DNA from: Sulfurimonas hongkongensis
Lineage (GTDB): Bacteria; Campylobacterota; Campylobacteria; Campylobacterales; Sulfurimonadaceae
NCBI RefSeq assembly: GCF_000445475.1
Contig: NZ_AUPZ01000006.1
Location: forward strand, 1 to 37,318
Length of the DNA stretch: 37,318 nucleotides
Direction of reading: 5' to 3'
Shown here in pieces: positions 36,203 to 37,318 of this stretch (the first letter of the stretch is position 1; the number at the start of each line of letters is the position of its first letter). The notes beneath the pieces are model-generated. The model did not search any database. It saw only the letters and a program-made list of their open reading frames with translations, and was not told the origin of the DNA. A program made the position numbers and the translations under genes.

Positions 36203-36690
36203 TAAGACGCCTTTGCAATTTCAATGATATGTAATTCATCTGCGTACCATCTTTTTTTCACATTACCTATCCAGTAAGTAAGAGAAGCTGCGATAAGTCC
36301 TAGCGTTACACCAGAAAAGGCAATAATCAAGCCCTCACTCATACCTTGAATATTTCCATCAGTTAAAGCTTTAAGTGCAGGTCCAAGAGGAATTAAAGTA
36401 GCGATAAGCCCCATCATTGGAGCAATTCGTGAAACATTACGAATATGTTCTAACTTTTTATATGCAAAAAGTTCTAATTTTTCCATACTTAAATGTATGT
36501 CTGTGTTGTAGTGATGCAAAATAGGATATGCTCCTTTTGTGTCTAACTGCATACTATTTTTTTTACGCGATATGCCCTCATATATAAATGCACCTAGTGC
36601 TATAAACGAATAAACAAACATTAAAAGTATTAAAACTAATGTTGGTGTTAAAAACAGTTGTGACAGTGTGTACATCGTAGTATCAATCAT
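36202..36690 (-). CDS. MotA/TolQ/ExbB-family proton-channel protein (HmuU-like)
   Basis: A 162-residue protein with three helices: FLTPTLVLILLMFVYSFIAL, then VSRIAPMMGLIATLIPLGPA, then GLIIAFSGVTLGLIAASLTY. The PMMGLIATLIPLGPAL stretch is the ExbB/TolQ core in the form that goes with DUF2149 and CobN-like proteins. I place the start at 36690, since AAGGA lies 8 bases before that ATG; an upstream TTG at 36705 overlaps the ribosome site. It is the first gene of the run of six that ends with exbD. This second ExbB-type motor besides exbB/exbD probably serves the CobN-like protein. Confidence 0.85.
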   Translation of the reverse strand: MIDTTMYTLSQLFLTPTLVLILLMFVYSFIALGAFIYEGISRKKNSMQLDTKGAYPILHHYNTDIHLSMEKLELFAYKKLEHIRNVSRIAPMMGLIATLIPLGPALKALTDGNIQGMSEGLIIAFSGVTLGLIAASLTYWIGNVKKRWYADELHIIEIAKAS

Positions 36691-36787
36691 TGTGATTTCC
36701 TTCAATAAACTATATTTTAATTAACAATAGTTATTTGAATCACATTCTAATCACATAAAAATTAATTCATCTTTAAACTGATAACGG

Positions 36788-37279
36788 TTATCGGTATTGA
36801 TAAGATTTTTTGAAACTATATAGTATTGGAAGATAATATAAGTTAATTATTGTCGCGTATATAAGTCCAAAACCAATACTGACTGCTAATGGTTGCATCA
36901 AAGTAGATTCTCCTGATGCAAAAAATATCAAAGTGCTTAACCCTACTATTGTAGTAATAGAGGTAAGAAGAACAGGTCTTACTCTAAGAGAAGAATTTTT
37001 TAGTAACTCATCTATATTTTTTGACTTTTTAAGCATACTTAACATAATAAGAGTATCGTTTATTACTATTCCAACTAATCCCACAAACCCTAATAAAGAT
37101 GAAAAAGATATATCCATACCAATAAGCTTATGTCCCAAAAGAACGCCTAATACAGAAAGTGGTATCACACTAAGAGCAAAAAAAGACAACCAAATTGAAG
37201 AAAATAACCATGTAAGAATAATCAAAATTCCAAACAGAGCAAAGAGTAAGGAGATAAAGATATCTTTTATGATTTGATT
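36788..37279 (-). pseudogene. C-terminal fragment of an RND efflux permease, cut by IS256-type end
   Basis: The frame is open from the IS junction (NQIIKDIFISLLFALFGILI) to the stop: 163 residues with FSSLLGFVGLVGIVINDTLI and SSLRVRPVLLTSITTIVGLS, the last-quarter marks of AcrB/HAE1-type RND pumps. The full protein would be about 1000 residues; everything before is lost at 37280, where the IS256-type end starts. It could be an intact gene further off if the IS lies inside it, but it is not functional in this form. It reads toward the haem operon with an 82-97-base gap; a former role in that operon cannot be tested. Confidence 0.82.
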
Positions 37280-37318
37280 AGAGACCGTTTAAAATTTCGT
37301 GTCAGCTACATTTAGTAA
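37280..37318 (-). mobile_element. End of an IS256-family element (rest outside window)
   Basis: The last 39 bases are identical to 10199-10237, the outer end of the IS256-type fragment, in the same orientation. The element body would continue to the right. Its start exactly at the broken RND frame marks the insertion point. If the window end is also a contig end, the repeat is the likely cause of the assembly break. Confidence 0.8.

Overview
The window looks like chromosome from a low-GC Gram-negative bacterium, most likely of the Campylobacterota (Sulfurimonas-like). The reasons are the AT-rich codon use, short spacers with TGC-TAtAAT-type extended -10 boxes, TTG/GTG starts, and a gene set of NnrS, O-acetylhomoserine sulfhydrylase, adenine deaminase and a TonB/ExbBD iron system. 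The placement is inferred from protein style; no rRNA or tRNA gene is visible.

Bases 1-10153 are a cassette array of a chromosomal integron, which I regard as the main discovery of the window. Six attC sites of 68-71 bp sit between the genes (63-130, 1271-1340, 4384-4454, 5984-6054, 6416-6486, 7236-7305), followed by a collapsed mini-site (7321-7344). At every testable cassette the leading GTTRRRY box is the exact reverse complement of that cassette's own closing box, as expected for integrase-made cassettes. All cassette genes read on the + strand. Cargo in order: the tail of an antitoxin, a two-helix membrane protein, a three-gene TerB-like/glycine-zipper operon, an HNH + DGQHR-like protein, a DUF4156-like lipoprotein, a 30-residue Gly/Pro peptide with a toxin-antitoxin pair, and a KAP P-loop NTPase with a Fic protein. 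Much of this resembles defence or stabilisation cargo. No integrase gene is in the window; it would lie to the left.

Bases 10154-12240 are an insertion-sequence graveyard that ends the array. A dead IS21-type element has a 7-bp tandem duplication breaking istA and an internal deletion in istB. The 3' end of an IS256-type element lies next to it. The same 39-bp IS256-type end reappears as the last 39 bases of the window, where it cuts an RND permease gene.

Bases 12302-24324 are ordinary core genome: type II NADH dehydrogenase-like protein, purine permease and adenine deaminase (minus strand), then gatA, an HPP membrane protein, guaB, an RDD protein, metY, metX, xseB and a nitrilase-fold protein that seems to lack two catalytic residues.

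Bases 24324-37280 (all minus strand) hold an NnrS + TauABC-like ABC operon and a TonB-linked operon: MotA/TolQ/ExbB-like protein, DUF2149-like protein, periplasmic CobN-family protein, TonB, ExbB, ExbD, then a TonB-dependent receptor behind a good Fur box. This content matches the hmuRSTUV haem-acquisition operon of Bacteroides/Porphyromonas, in which the CobN-like HmuS takes iron out of haem. I therefore infer haem (or another metallo-tetrapyrrole) uptake under iron control.
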